This document shows positions 42,601 to 50,997 of a DNA stretch of 64,000 bases, piece after piece (within the stretch, counting starts at the first letter, position 1; each line of letters begins with the position of its first letter). The DNA comes from Allopusillimonas sp008369125. Lineage in GTDB: Bacteria > Pseudomonadota > Gammaproteobacteria > Burkholderiales > Burkholderiaceae_B. The position numbers were made by a program, and so were the translations under genes. The stretch covers positions 1 through 64,000 of the forward strand of contig NZ_VOAY01000001.1 in the NCBI RefSeq assembly GCF_008369125.1, written 5' to 3'. The notes beneath the pieces are model-generated. The model was not told the origin of the DNA. It worked only from the letters and a program-made list of their open reading frames with translations, and did not search any database.

Positions 42601-43502
42601 GACGGCCGGCGTGGCAATGGTTGCAGAGTGTGTGTGAGCTTATCGACAGGCTGCGTATAGCGGTCGGCGTCAGTCACCATGCAGCGGTACGCAGCAAGGT
42701 GCTCCTCTGGGGCGGTTGCGTAGTCCTGATTGTTGCTCTGCTGGGCAAGCAGTGGCTCACGCGTTCAATGTCCCTTCATATGCTGGTGCATATTCCGCTT
42801 ATCTTGATAGCCGGCATCATGCTGGGGCGCGGCTGGGCGTTACGGGCGTTTCAGCTTGGGCTGCAGAGTCAGCAGAGTCAGCATGGGCAGCAGGGTCAGC
42901 AGGAGCCACAGAGACGGCAGGGACAGCTGTTACGGCATGAGGCGGCAAGGCTGGATGCGGAAGTAGGCCTGGCGGAGCAAACAGGGCAAACAGGGCAAAC
43001 AGGGCAAACAGGGCAAACAGCGCGACAGGCGCCTACAGGTTTGTTGCTCAGTGCGTCTCGAAGATCTGCGACTGATGCATCGCAGGCTAGCGGGCCTCAG
43101 GCAGGGGGGCTGTGGGCACAGCTGAACCAGCACGGTCTTGCCGGGCTGTTGCTGTGTTCCTTTATTGGTGCTTACTGGATGATTCCCAAGGCGCTTGATG
43201 ATGTCTTGCTCAGCGGGCAGGCTGATGTGTTCAAGTTTGTCAGTGTTCTGGCTGTCGGCTGGCTGCTGCAAGATTCGGCGTTGCGGGCCAACAACGTGAT
43301 TCAGCTTTTTTTCCTGGGCAACTTTTGCTGGATGAGTGCCATTGTGGGCATGCTTTATCGCGAGAACCCCCAGCGCCTGTGCAACTTTTACTTGCTGGGT
43401 GATCAGGAAATCGCGGGTACAGGCCTTATCGTGCTGGCGATTCTTCTGCCCGTGGTGTGGCTCTGGATCCGTCGTCGCTACATCTGGCGCTTTTTGCAAT
43501 AA
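42597..43502 (+). CDS. Polytopic membrane protein, probably divergent CtaG-like oxidase assembly factor
   Basis: A 301-residue membrane protein with about six hydrophobic segments. It overlaps the SCO gene by four bases. Several features recall CtaG_Cox proteins that help build heme-copper oxidases: an early HMLVHIPL segment, a GAYWMIPKALDDVLL segment in place of the HLP motif, and LGDQEIAGTGLIVLAILLP near the end, matching the CtaG DQxxAG motif. The assignment is by these motifs only. A long polar insert (about residues 90-165) contains QSQQSQHGQQ and five Gln-Thr-Gly repeats encoded by 9-bp tandem DNA. Confidence 0.5.
   Translation: MRRPAWQWLQSVCELIDRLRIAVGVSHHAAVRSKVLLWGGCVVLIVALLGKQWLTRSMSLHMLVHIPLILIAGIMLGRGWALRAFQLGLQSQQSQHGQQGQQEPQRRQGQLLRHEAARLDAEVGLAEQTGQTGQTGQTGQTARQAPTGLLLSASRRSATDASQASGPQAGGLWAQLNQHGLAGLLLCSFIGAYWMIPKALDDVLLSGQADVFKFVSVLAVGWLLQDSALRANNVIQLFFLGNFCWMSAIVGMLYRENPQRLCNFYLLGDQEIAGTGLIVLAILLPVVWLWIRRRYIWRFLQ
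42977..43020 (+). repeat. 9-bp coding tandem repeat (GCAAACAGG x 4.9)
   Basis: The unit GCAAACAGG repeats nearly five times without mismatch inside the CtaG-like gene and encodes repeated Gln-Thr-Gly. The perfect identity suggests recent slippage expansion. The period of nine keeps the frame, so copy number can vary without breaking the protein. Confidence 0.92.
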
Positions 43503-43589
43503 TGCAGGTATGCGTCGTACTGGCGTAAGCGGTTCAAACCGCAAGACGACACCCGCGTGTGTGAAACTAATTTATCAAGGAAAGCAGAC

Positions 43590-44279
43590 ATGGCCATGGA
43601 AAATGCTGCGCCAACTCAGTCTCCGGTTCGGTTCGAGCGCCGCCTTAATCCACTTGATCTTATGTTGGGCGAGTTGGGAAGGGCGGCACAGGTATTGAGC
43701 GGAGCGGCGGTTGCCACGCGTCCTAACCCGGCAGGCAAGTTCCCTGCAGCCGGTCAGGCTGAACTCACGCCCCAAGAGGCTCGTCACGCCGCTGGGCTTA
43801 TGCGGGTAAACCATGTGGGTGAAATCTGCGCGCAGGCTTTATATCGCGGTCAGGCCGTTTTTTGCGGCGATGCAGCAATTAAAAACGTGCTGTATGCAGC
43901 GGCTTCTGAAGAGGTCGATCATCTGGTCTGGTGTGCCGATCGCATCGGCGAACTGCATAGCCGTCCTAGCTTGCTTAACCCCTTGTGGTATGTCGGTTCG
44001 TTCTCGCTGGGCTTGATCGCCAGTCGAGCAGGAACAGGAAAGAACCTGGGGTTCATGGCCGAAACCGAAAGACAGGTGGAGCAGCATCTTGACCGGCATT
44101 TGCACGAGCTGCCTCCGACAGATACCCGCTCACGCGATATCGTGTCGCAAATGCGAGACGACGAAATCCACCATCGCAACACGGCTGAGGAGCGCGGTGC
44201 CCATAAACTGGCCTGGCCGACACGGCTGGTAATGAAGGCGATGTCCAAAGTGATGACCGTAACGGCCTACCGTATTTGA
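43590..44279 (+). CDS. coq7: Coq7-type 2-polyprenyl-3-methyl-6-methoxy-1,4-benzoquinol monooxygenase
   Basis: A 229-residue ferritin-like diiron hydroxylase that performs a late ring hydroxylation in ubiquinone synthesis. The metal ligands appear in MRVNHVGEICAQALYRG, the ExxH of SEEVDHLVW, the ETERQVEQHLDRHL stretch and the ExxH of RDDEIHHRNTAEE. ATG 43590 follows an AAGGAAAG site; a GTG at 43557 would add 11 residues. The gene follows the oxidase cluster on the same strand after 87 bp, joining quinone supply and oxygen respiration, though it may have its own promoter. Confidence 0.93.
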   Translation: MAMENAAPTQSPVRFERRLNPLDLMLGELGRAAQVLSGAAVATRPNPAGKFPAAGQAELTPQEARHAAGLMRVNHVGEICAQALYRGQAVFCGDAAIKNVLYAAASEEVDHLVWCADRIGELHSRPSLLNPLWYVGSFSLGLIASRAGTGKNLGFMAETERQVEQHLDRHLHELPPTDTRSRDIVSQMRDDEIHHRNTAEERGAHKLAWPTRLVMKAMSKVMTVTAYRI

Positions 44280-44315
44280 CGGCGCGTTAGCTACGCGCTA
44301 GTATGTAACATGTTC

Positions 44316-44342
44316 AAGGGTTAACCCCTTATTGCTTTTTTT
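44316..44342 (+). terminator. Weak terminator after coq7
   Basis: AAGGG (44316-44320), loop TTAAC, CCCTT (44326-44330), then ATTGC and seven T residues. The stem is short and the T-tract begins five bases late, so termination is likely inefficient. Confidence 0.4.
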
Positions 44343-44436
44343 GATGGGTTTGTAGCAAATACCCAACAAAGCAAAATTGTTACACATTTTTAGCTCTTTT
44401 ATCTTGCATCGCACAATAGTCAGCTATACAATTCAG

Positions 44437-44595
44437 TTATCGGATGTCGCAACGTGATTGCAGCGGGTAAACCCCAGTCACACGGCTCAGGCAGCAAACA
44501 ACTGCTTTCGTAGCCCGGCATGCCAAGGTTGTCTCCTCCACCCTCCTCCTTTGGTGGATTTAGCCCGAGATCTTACGATCTCGGGCTTTTTTTTT
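44437..44595 (+). ncRNA. Candidate small RNA with an anti-Shine-Dalgarno loop and a strong terminator
   Basis: In the 439 bp between coq7 and the polysaccharide operon, a promoter-like pair (TTGCAT 44404-44409, TATACA 44425-44430; spacer 15, short) precedes about 160 bp that ends at a near-perfect intrinsic terminator. The RNA would contain the hairpin CCACC-CTCCTCCTTT-GGTGG (44538-44557), whose loop is complementary to ribosome-binding sites (AGGAGG), and another CTCCTCC just before it. No ORF fits. The alternative is that this is only the operon's leader and an attenuator. The 5' end is inferred. Confidence 0.5.
44562..44595 (+). terminator. Strong rho-independent terminator
   Basis: AGCCCGAGATC (44562-44572), loop TTAC, GATCTCGGGCT (44577-44587), followed directly by an unbroken T-tract (44588-44595, with more T after one G). 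An 11-bp perfect stem with a tetraloop. No coding gene ends just upstream, since coq7 ends 283 bp earlier, which supports a separate short transcript or a leader attenuator. Confidence 0.9.
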
Positions 44596-44718
44596 GTTTT
44601 TCTCCACAATTAGGTATTGTTACCTTTATTTCAGGCATCTACGGCAAATTGTTGCAAATGCAGCCGATAATAACGGCAATAGCTTATAACGACAGGTTTA
44701 CATAGGAAACCCATCATC

Positions 44719-45858
44719 TTGCCCCAGCTTTCTGAATCTTTCACCTGGCTTTACATTTGCGTCGTGGCGTTCACAATTGGTGGCCTAATTGTGGCCTCCG
44801 AACGTTGGCATGGCGTATTTACCGGCGATAGCGATTTAAGCAAACCGCAGGCCAGTCATACACGCTCCACGCCCCGTGTAGGCGGGCTAGCGGTCGTGGC
44901 GGGCAGTCTGGCTGGGCTTTTGGTTCTTGGCCCCAGCAATATGACGCTAACCTGGCTTTGGCCTGTTCTGTTTATCGCAGCAATGCCAGTATTTGTGGCA
45001 GGGTTGCTTGAAGACATTACCAAAGACGTGGGCGCCGGCAAACGCCTGCTTGCCGCCTTTGCATCGGCCGCCATTGCATGGTGGCTGCTGGGTGGGGTGT
45101 CACGTGTAGGTATTTCATGGGTAGACGCCGTACTCGCTTTCTGGCCCATATCACTGTTGTTCACCATGGTCGCAGTGGGTGGGTGCACGCACGCACTTAA
45201 TATCGTCGACGGCATGAACGGCCTGGCGGGCATGATTGCCACGTTAATGGCTATTTCGCTGGCGCTAGTGGCAATACAAGTACAAGACATTCCGATTTTT
45301 CTGATTTCTACCTCGCTGGCTTCGGCAACGCTCGGGTTTCTGGTCTGGAACTTTCCCTTTGGGCGCGTGTTTCTTGGTGATGGTGGGGCTTACTTTCTGG
45401 GTTTCATGCTGGCAGAGCTGGCAGTACAGTTGGTAGTGCGTAACCCCAGTGTGTCGCCGTTCTATGCTCTGGCAGTTCTTTTTTACCCGGTGTTTGAAAC
45501 CCTGTTCTCTATATGGCGTCGGCGCTTTAAGCGCGGCACGCCGGTTGATCAGCCCGATGCCCTGCATCTGCATCAACTGGTGTTTCGCAGGCTGGTTCGG
45601 GTTACCTTTAGTCGTGACCGGCGCCATGCCGTACCGGCACTGTGTAATGCCATGACATCGCCGTATTTGTGGGTGCTGGCACTTATCGGCCTGGTGCCTG
45701 CAACCATTTGGTGGGATAACGCGTGGATGCTATGCGCGAGTATCTTGGTGTTCTCATTTGTATATTTGTGGCTGTATTCCAGGCTGGTGTCGTGGCGCCG
45801 TCCTTCATGGCTATTGCTGCCATCGATGGGACGTGATCGTGATCGAGGTCGCAAATAG
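44719..45858 (+). CDS. WecA/MraY-type polyprenyl-phosphate HexNAc-1-phosphate transferase
   Basis: A 379-residue membrane enzyme with about 10-11 helices that attaches a HexNAc-1-phosphate, often GlcNAc, to undecaprenyl phosphate to start an O-unit or capsule repeat. Family signatures are HTRSTPRVGGLAV, LEDITKDVGAGKRL, the catalytic NIVDGMNGLAGM and WNFPFGRVFLGDGGAYFLG, plus a C-terminal HLHQLVFRRL His-box. The start appears to be TTG (44719) with AGGAAA 12 bases before; no ATG lies early enough. It opens the polysaccharide gene run to 54639. Confidence 0.87.
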   Translation: MPQLSESFTWLYICVVAFTIGGLIVASERWHGVFTGDSDLSKPQASHTRSTPRVGGLAVVAGSLAGLLVLGPSNMTLTWLWPVLFIAAMPVFVAGLLEDITKDVGAGKRLLAAFASAAIAWWLLGGVSRVGISWVDAVLAFWPISLLFTMVAVGGCTHALNIVDGMNGLAGMIATLMAISLALVAIQVQDIPIFLISTSLASATLGFLVWNFPFGRVFLGDGGAYFLGFMLAELAVQLVVRNPSVSPFYALAVLFYPVFETLFSIWRRRFKRGTPVDQPDALHLHQLVFRRLVRVTFSRDRRHAVPALCNAMTSPYLWVLALIGLVPATIWWDNAWMLCASILVFSFVYLWLYSRLVSWRRPSWLLLPSMGRDRDRGRK

Positions 45859-45920
45859 CGACGGCCATCGAGAAACCAGCATATCAATTGTTCAGTTTGT
45901 TGTAGCGTGGGAGATACATT

Positions 45921-47195
45921 TTGCAGATTCAAGACGTGAAACTTGCAGTTATTGGCTTGGGCTATGTGGGCTTGCCGCTGGCTGTCGAGTTCGGTAAAAA
46001 ACGGTCCGTACTGGGTTTTGACATTAATGCGCGGCGTATTGCCGAGCTCAAAGATGGGCGCGATCACACGCTTGAGGTCAGCACCGAAGAGCTGGGGGAG
46101 GCCAAGCACCTTGAGTTCTCCAATGAGGTCGAGCATCTGGCACAGGCCAACGTGTTTATCGTGACAGTGCCTACGCCTATTGATGAATACAAAAAGCCAG
46201 ACCTCACACCGCTGGTGCGGGCCAGTGAGACCATTGGCCGGGTACTCAAACGTGGTGACATCGTAATTTATGAGTCCACGGTTTATCCAGGTGCGACCGA
46301 AGAAGAGTGTGTTCCTGTACTCGAGCGCATGTCAGGCTTGCGTTTTAATGAAGACTTTTTTGCCGGCTATAGCCCTGAGCGCATTAATCCTGGTGATAAA
46401 GAGCACAGAGTTGCCAATATTAAAAAGGTGACATCTGGCTCAACGCCCGAAATCGCCGACCTGGTCGATGCCATATACAAAGAAATTATCGTGGCGGGCA
46501 CCCACAAGGCGCCTTCCATTCGTGTTGCAGAGGCTGCCAAGGTTATTGAAAACACCCAGCGTGACGTCAACATTGCCTTGATCAACGAGCTGGCGCTTAT
46601 TTTCAACAAGCTGGGCATTGATACCGAGGCTGTTCTGACCGCCGCCGGAACAAAATGGAATTTTTTGCCTTTCCGTCCGGGCCTGGTCGGCGGGCATTGT
46701 ATTGGCGTCGATCCTTATTACCTTACGCATAAGGCACAAGCCATTGGGTATCACCCCGAGATCATTCTGGCGGGGCGCAGGCTCAATGACTCCATGGGCA
46801 GTTATGTGGTCTCGCAGCTGGTTAAGGCAATGACCAAACGACGCATCCAGGTGCAAGGCTCCAAAGTGCTGGTCATGGGGCTGGCTTTCAAAGAGAACTG
46901 TCCTGATCTTCGTAATACGCGTGTGGTTGATATTGTGCGTGAGCTGGGCGAGTACAGTATTGATGTAGATGTTTACGACCCGTGGGTCGACGCAGATGAG
47001 GCCGTTCACGAATACGGCATCCGGCCCGTCGATAAGCCGGCTGATGGCGCCTACGATGCCATTATTCTGGCGGTGGGCCATGGGCAGTTTCTCAAGATGG
47101 GCGCCAAAGCCATCCGCGCACTCGGCAAACCTGAGCATGTGTTGTATGACCTGAAGTATTCGCTGGCGCCTGACGAGTCTGATCTGCGCCTGTAA
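45921..47195 (+). CDS. tviB: UDP-N-acetyl-hexosamine 6-dehydrogenase (TviB/WbpO type)
   Basis: A 424-residue nucleotide-sugar dehydrogenase that oxidises UDP-GlcNAc or UDP-GalNAc to the uronic acid in two NAD steps. The Rossmann motif LAVIGLGYVGLPLAVEFGKK starts at residue 8, and the catalytic Cys260 lies in GLVGGHCIGVDPYYL. GFSPERINPGDKEH-like text appears as GYSPERINPGDKEH, typical of the TviB group. The start is TTG (45921) with GGGAG upstream. With the following epimerase it would supply UDP-GalNAcA. Confidence 0.9.
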   Translation: MQIQDVKLAVIGLGYVGLPLAVEFGKKRSVLGFDINARRIAELKDGRDHTLEVSTEELGEAKHLEFSNEVEHLAQANVFIVTVPTPIDEYKKPDLTPLVRASETIGRVLKRGDIVIYESTVYPGATEEECVPVLERMSGLRFNEDFFAGYSPERINPGDKEHRVANIKKVTSGSTPEIADLVDAIYKEIIVAGTHKAPSIRVAEAAKVIENTQRDVNIALINELALIFNKLGIDTEAVLTAAGTKWNFLPFRPGLVGGHCIGVDPYYLTHKAQAIGYHPEIILAGRRLNDSMGSYVVSQLVKAMTKRRIQVQGSKVLVMGLAFKENCPDLRNTRVVDIVRELGEYSIDVDVYDPWVDADEAVHEYGIRPVDKPADGAYDAIILAVGHGQFLKMGAKAIRALGKPEHVLYDLKYSLAPDESDLRL

Positions 47196-47278
47196 GAGGC
47201 GCACCGCAATACATACATAGCGCGCCTGCGCATAGCGCGGGCGGTTTAACCAGAATGGCTTATACAAAAGGTTTATAT

Positions 47279-48304
47279 ATGAGTACGCGATATCAGGACA
47301 TCACATCCAGTCTGCAGTCCGATTCCAAGGTATGGCTGGTAACAGGTTGTGCGGGCTTTATTGGCTCCAACCTGCTTGAGGCTTTGCTGCACTTTGGCCA
47401 GACCGTGGTTGGCCTGGACAATTTCTCCACCGGCCATCAATACAATCTGGATGAGGTTAAAAGAGTTGTTACGCCAGAGCAATGGGCCAAGTTCACCTTT
47501 CATGAGGGTGATATCCGTGACCTTGAAACCTGCAAAAAAGTTACGACGGGTGTTGATTACGTATTGCATCAGGCAGCGCTGGGCTCTGTGCCGCGCTCCA
47601 TTCATGACCCCATTACCACCAATAATGTCAACGTCGATGGCTTCCTGCACATGCTGGTTGCCGCCCGCGATGCTGAAGTGAAATCGTTTGTTTATGCGGC
47701 GTCCAGCTCGACCTATGGTGATAATGAGGCCCTGCCCAAGGTTGAAGACCTAATCGGTCGCCCCTTGTCGCCCTACGCCGTTACCAAGTACGTCAACGAA
47801 CTTTACGCAGACGTGTTTGCGCGCGCCTATGGTTTTGGCAGCGTAGGCCTGCGTTACTTCAATGTGTTTGGCAAACGCCAAGACCCTAACGGTGCCTATG
47901 CGGCGGTTATCCCCAAGTGGATCGCGGCCATGATTAAGGGCGAGGATGTCACCATTAATGGCGATGGCGAAACCAGCCGCGACTTCTGCTTTATTGAAAA
48001 CGTGGTGCAGGCCAATATTTTGGCGGCACTGGCTCAGCCTGAAGGGGTCAACCAGGTTTACAACGTAGCCTACAACGCACGCACCAGCCTGAACGAGCTC
48101 TTTGAGTACCTGGCAAAGTCTTTGGCCAATAACGGCATTGTCTATGACAAGCAGCCGGTGTATGCAGAGTTTCGCGCGGGCGACGTACGGCATTCGCAGG
48201 CAGACATCAGCAAGGCGCAGCGTCTTCTGGGCTACGACCCTCTGCATGACATTGTGGAGGGGCTGGAAGTCTCCATGCCTTGGTACACGCAATTTTTGCG
48301 TTAA
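47279..48304 (+). CDS. tviC: UDP-GlcNAc/GlcNAcA C4-epimerase (TviC/WbpP type)
   Basis: A 341-residue extended SDR epimerase. WLVTGCAGFIGSNLLEALL binds NAD, AASSSTYGDNEALPK and PYAVTKYVNELYADVF hold the Ser, Tyr and Lys catalytic residues, and RYFNVFGKRQDPNGAYAAV is diagnostic of the WbpP/TviC group that acts on N-acetylated sugars. ATG 47279 follows an AAAAGG site. It works with the upstream dehydrogenase to interconvert the gluco and galacto forms. The flippase gene begins one base past its stop. Confidence 0.9.
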   Translation: MSTRYQDITSSLQSDSKVWLVTGCAGFIGSNLLEALLHFGQTVVGLDNFSTGHQYNLDEVKRVVTPEQWAKFTFHEGDIRDLETCKKVTTGVDYVLHQAALGSVPRSIHDPITTNNVNVDGFLHMLVAARDAEVKSFVYAASSSTYGDNEALPKVEDLIGRPLSPYAVTKYVNELYADVFARAYGFGSVGLRYFNVFGKRQDPNGAYAAVIPKWIAAMIKGEDVTINGDGETSRDFCFIENVVQANILAALAQPEGVNQVYNVAYNARTSLNELFEYLAKSLANNGIVYDKQPVYAEFRAGDVRHSQADISKAQRLLGYDPLHDIVEGLEVSMPWYTQFLR

Positions 48305-48305
48305 C

Positions 48306-49655
48306 TTGAAGCCGCTTAAACAGCGACTCGCCAGCCTGCATTCTGATCACAGGCGCATCGCCCAAGGGGCCATGCGGGTTGCTTTCTTTTTGCTGCTGGG
48401 CAAAGCGGCCGGTGCCTTCAAAGAGATGGCAGTGGCGTATCGCTATGGCGTCAGTGATGTCGTGGATGCCTATCAGTTCACCATGGTCATGGCCAACTGG
48501 ATCCCGGCAACGGTAGTTGGTGCGCTGTCTGTGGTGTTGATACCGGTGCTGGTGCGCATGCGCTACCAAAGCCGGCCTAGCAGGGCGCATTTTCTGGGTG
48601 AGCTGCAGGCCTGGATTATTCTCTTTGGCACGCTGTTCGCCGTCGCCTTGTACGTGGCCTGGCCCTGGGTGCTTGAACTGGCAGGGCGAGAGCTTTCGGC
48701 CGATGTGCGCCAGATGAGTAGCCAGTTGATGCTGGCCTTTGCGCCTGCCGCTGTGTTTACCTTGATGACGGGCATTAGTGCGGCCCGGCTGCGCTCCCAT
48801 GAGCGTCATATCAATACCTTGCTCGATAGTGTGCCGGCAGTTGTTATTCTTGTCTGGGTCATGTTGGCCACGACTGTTGATGGGGTGGGGCCGCTGCTTT
48901 GGGGCACACTGGTGGGTTATTTTATCCAGTCGGTGTGGTTGCTCAAGCTGGCCGCGCGTGCAGACGGCATGTGGGGCAGGCCCCGTTTTAGCTTTAGTGC
49001 CGAGCAATGGCCTGCTTTGGTCAAGGCCGCAGGCGTTATGCTTGTGGGGCAGATAGCCATGAGCTTTGTCGGGCCAATCGATCAGTATACGGCCGCCAAT
49101 CTGGGCAACAATGCCAATGCCACGCTGGGCTATGCCAGTCGCCTGCTATCGCTGCTATTGGGCGTTGGCGCTGCCTCGGTGGGGCGCGCTGCCTTGCCGG
49201 TGCTGGCCGATATTCAGGAACGCGGTGATGCCTTAAGGGCCCGCAGCACGGCGTTGAAGTGGTCTGTGTTGATGGTGGCGGCCGGCGTTGGCGTGACAGT
49301 GGTGGGATGGGTGCTGGCCCCGTGGGGCGTTGCGTTTCTGTTTGAGCGGGGCGCATTTACATCGCGAGACACACTCATTGTGGCCGATGTGCTGCGCTGG
49401 GGTATGCTGCAACTGCCCTTTTATTTTGGCGTGCTTATTCTGGTGCAATTGCTCGCCAGCCAGAACCGCTATCGCATCATGGCAGCTATTGCAGTGGCCA
49501 ATTTCGGTGTCAAGGCCATCTTGAACCCCGTGCTCGCTCCCGTAATGGGGCCTGAGGGCATTATGCTGGCGACCAGTCTTATGTATGTCTCGTCATATAC
49601 CTGCTATGTGCTGGTGGCGTTGCGCAAGCCTCCGCCAAGCTCGGCCGTGCCATAA
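48306..49655 (+). CDS. MurJ/MviN-like (MOP superfamily) lipid-linked oligosaccharide flippase
   Basis: A 449-residue polytopic membrane protein with about 12 helices, shorter than MurJ proper (about 510). LGKAAGAFKEMAVAYRYGVSDVVDAYQF near the N-terminus is the MurJ-type opening (quoted: AAGAFKEMAVAYRYG), and SLLLGVGAASVGRAALPVLAD and FERGAFTSRDTLIVADVLRW are further MurJ family marks. In a polysaccharide operon without another Wzx, it most likely flips the repeat unit. The TTG at 48306, one base after the tviC stop, is the probable start; ATG 48372 with AAGGGG is an alternative. Confidence 0.82.
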   Translation: MKPLKQRLASLHSDHRRIAQGAMRVAFFLLLGKAAGAFKEMAVAYRYGVSDVVDAYQFTMVMANWIPATVVGALSVVLIPVLVRMRYQSRPSRAHFLGELQAWIILFGTLFAVALYVAWPWVLELAGRELSADVRQMSSQLMLAFAPAAVFTLMTGISAARLRSHERHINTLLDSVPAVVILVWVMLATTVDGVGPLLWGTLVGYFIQSVWLLKLAARADGMWGRPRFSFSAEQWPALVKAAGVMLVGQIAMSFVGPIDQYTAANLGNNANATLGYASRLLSLLLGVGAASVGRAALPVLADIQERGDALRARSTALKWSVLMVAAGVGVTVVGWVLAPWGVAFLFERGAFTSRDTLIVADVLRWGMLQLPFYFGVLILVQLLASQNRYRIMAAIAVANFGVKAILNPVLAPVMGPEGIMLATSLMYVSSYTCYVLVALRKPPPSSAVP

Positions 49656-49726
49656 CATCGCCGCCGCGCCAGGGTTTTTTTCTACGATTTTTTTCTGTTA
49701 AAGAATTCCATCTATAGGTATTTGTC

Positions 49727-50851
49727 TTGAGTTACTCCCGTATTCAACCGCATCTGATGATCGTGATTCACTCGCTTGCGGGTGGTGGCGCTGAACGGGT
49801 TGCTGCTGATCTAAGCGCCTACTGGGTGCAGCGGGGCTATCGGCTTACTGTGGTTACACAAGAAGCTGAAAATACCGATGCGTATACCTTACACCCCAAA
49901 GTGCACCGTTTTGTATTGGGGACGGCGGGCGATAGTGCCGGCCCCGTCAGTGCAGCATGGTCGAACTTGCGCCGCATCTGGCGTTTGCGACGTTTAATGC
50001 GCAAAGAACGGCCCACGATTGTGTTGGGCATGATGACGACGTCGTCAGTGCTGGCGATTATTGCAGCGCGTGGCTTGAAGTGCCGGGTGCTGGCCACAGA
50101 GCATACCCATCCACCGGCTCAAAAACTGCCGCAGATCTGGCAGCGGCTTCGGCGTTGGGCCTACCCCAAGGCGACTGCTGTTGTGGCATTGACGTCGGGC
50201 ACGGCATCGTGGCTGGAGCAGCACGTGCCGGGCTGCAGGCTCACTGTCATACCCAATGCCGTACGCTGGCCGTTGGAGCGTGTCGACCCGATTGTCGAGC
50301 CGCCACCGCGCCGCGGGCGGTTTAGGCTCCTGGCCGTGGGCCGACTTCATGAGCTTAAGGGCTTTGATGTGCTCATACACGCTTTTCAAGAGATTGCGGG
50401 CCATTTTACCGGCTGGGATCTCGTCATTCTGGGTGAAGGTGGGCTTCGCGACAGCTTGCAGCAACAGATTGATGAGGCAGGGTTGTCTGACCGCATCAGC
50501 TTGCCGGGGCGCGTAGGCAACGTTGCCGACTGGTATCTGCAATCTGACCTGTATGTGCTGAGCTCGCGCTTTGAAGGGCTGTCAAACACGCTGATTGAGG
50601 CCATGGCCAGTGGCCTTGCACCGGTGTCGTTCGACTGTGAGACCGGTCCGCGCGAAATCATACGACATGGCATTGATGGTGTGTTGGTTAGCCCGGCCAG
50701 TGACAGTGAGGCGCTGGCAGCCCACTTGTCTGACATGATGGCCCATCCAATACAACGCGAGGCCTATGCCCGTCGGGCTGTTGACGTACGCGATCGCTTT
50801 TCGGTTACACGCGTCATGGCGCTTTGGGGGCAGCTTTTTGAAGGCCGCTGA
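49727..50851 (+). CDS. GT4-family glycosyltransferase
   Basis: A 374-residue retaining glycosyltransferase of GT-B fold, predicted to add a sugar to the lipid-linked repeat unit at the cytoplasmic membrane face. The N-terminal glycine-rich acceptor motif IHSLAGGGAERVAADLS, the C-terminal domain start FRLLAVGRLHELKGFDVLI, ILGEGGLRDSLQ and the EX7E-type segment SSRFEGLSNTLIEAMASGL are clear. The TTG start (49727) has ATAGG upstream; ATG 49757 would cut into the first strand. The sugar is unknown. A 142-bp gap holding a tiny leader ORF precedes the next gene. Confidence 0.87.
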   Translation: MSYSRIQPHLMIVIHSLAGGGAERVAADLSAYWVQRGYRLTVVTQEAENTDAYTLHPKVHRFVLGTAGDSAGPVSAAWSNLRRIWRLRRLMRKERPTIVLGMMTTSSVLAIIAARGLKCRVLATEHTHPPAQKLPQIWQRLRRWAYPKATAVVALTSGTASWLEQHVPGCRLTVIPNAVRWPLERVDPIVEPPPRRGRFRLLAVGRLHELKGFDVLIHAFQEIAGHFTGWDLVILGEGGLRDSLQQQIDEAGLSDRISLPGRVGNVADWYLQSDLYVLSSRFEGLSNTLIEAMASGLAPVSFDCETGPREIIRHGIDGVLVSPASDSEALAAHLSDMMAHPIQREAYARRAVDVRDRFSVTRVMALWGQLFEGR

Positions 50852-50946
50852 ATGCGCGCCCCTGACGGGTGTGGGTACTGTTTCGGATGATGCAAAAACC
50901 TCGCGTTAAGTTGTCTGACTGGGCTTTCTTTTTTGGGAGTGTATTG

Positions 50947-50997
50947 ATGACCCAAACCGGGCTTGAGCCTCACGGTTTACCGGGCGTGCAGCCATGA
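50947..50997 (+). CDS. Putative 16-residue leader peptide, coupled to the next glycosyltransferase gene
   Basis: ATG 50947 has a good ribosome site (GGGAG, seven bases before) and encodes MTQTGLEPHGLPGVQP, ending at a TGA that overlaps the ATG of the downstream gene (ATGA at 50994-50997). The downstream gene itself has no strong site before its ATG. This suggests translational coupling through a mini-ORF. No peptide family is recognised and no run of one regulatory amino acid is present. Confidence 0.45.
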   Translation: MTQTGLEPHGLPGVQP

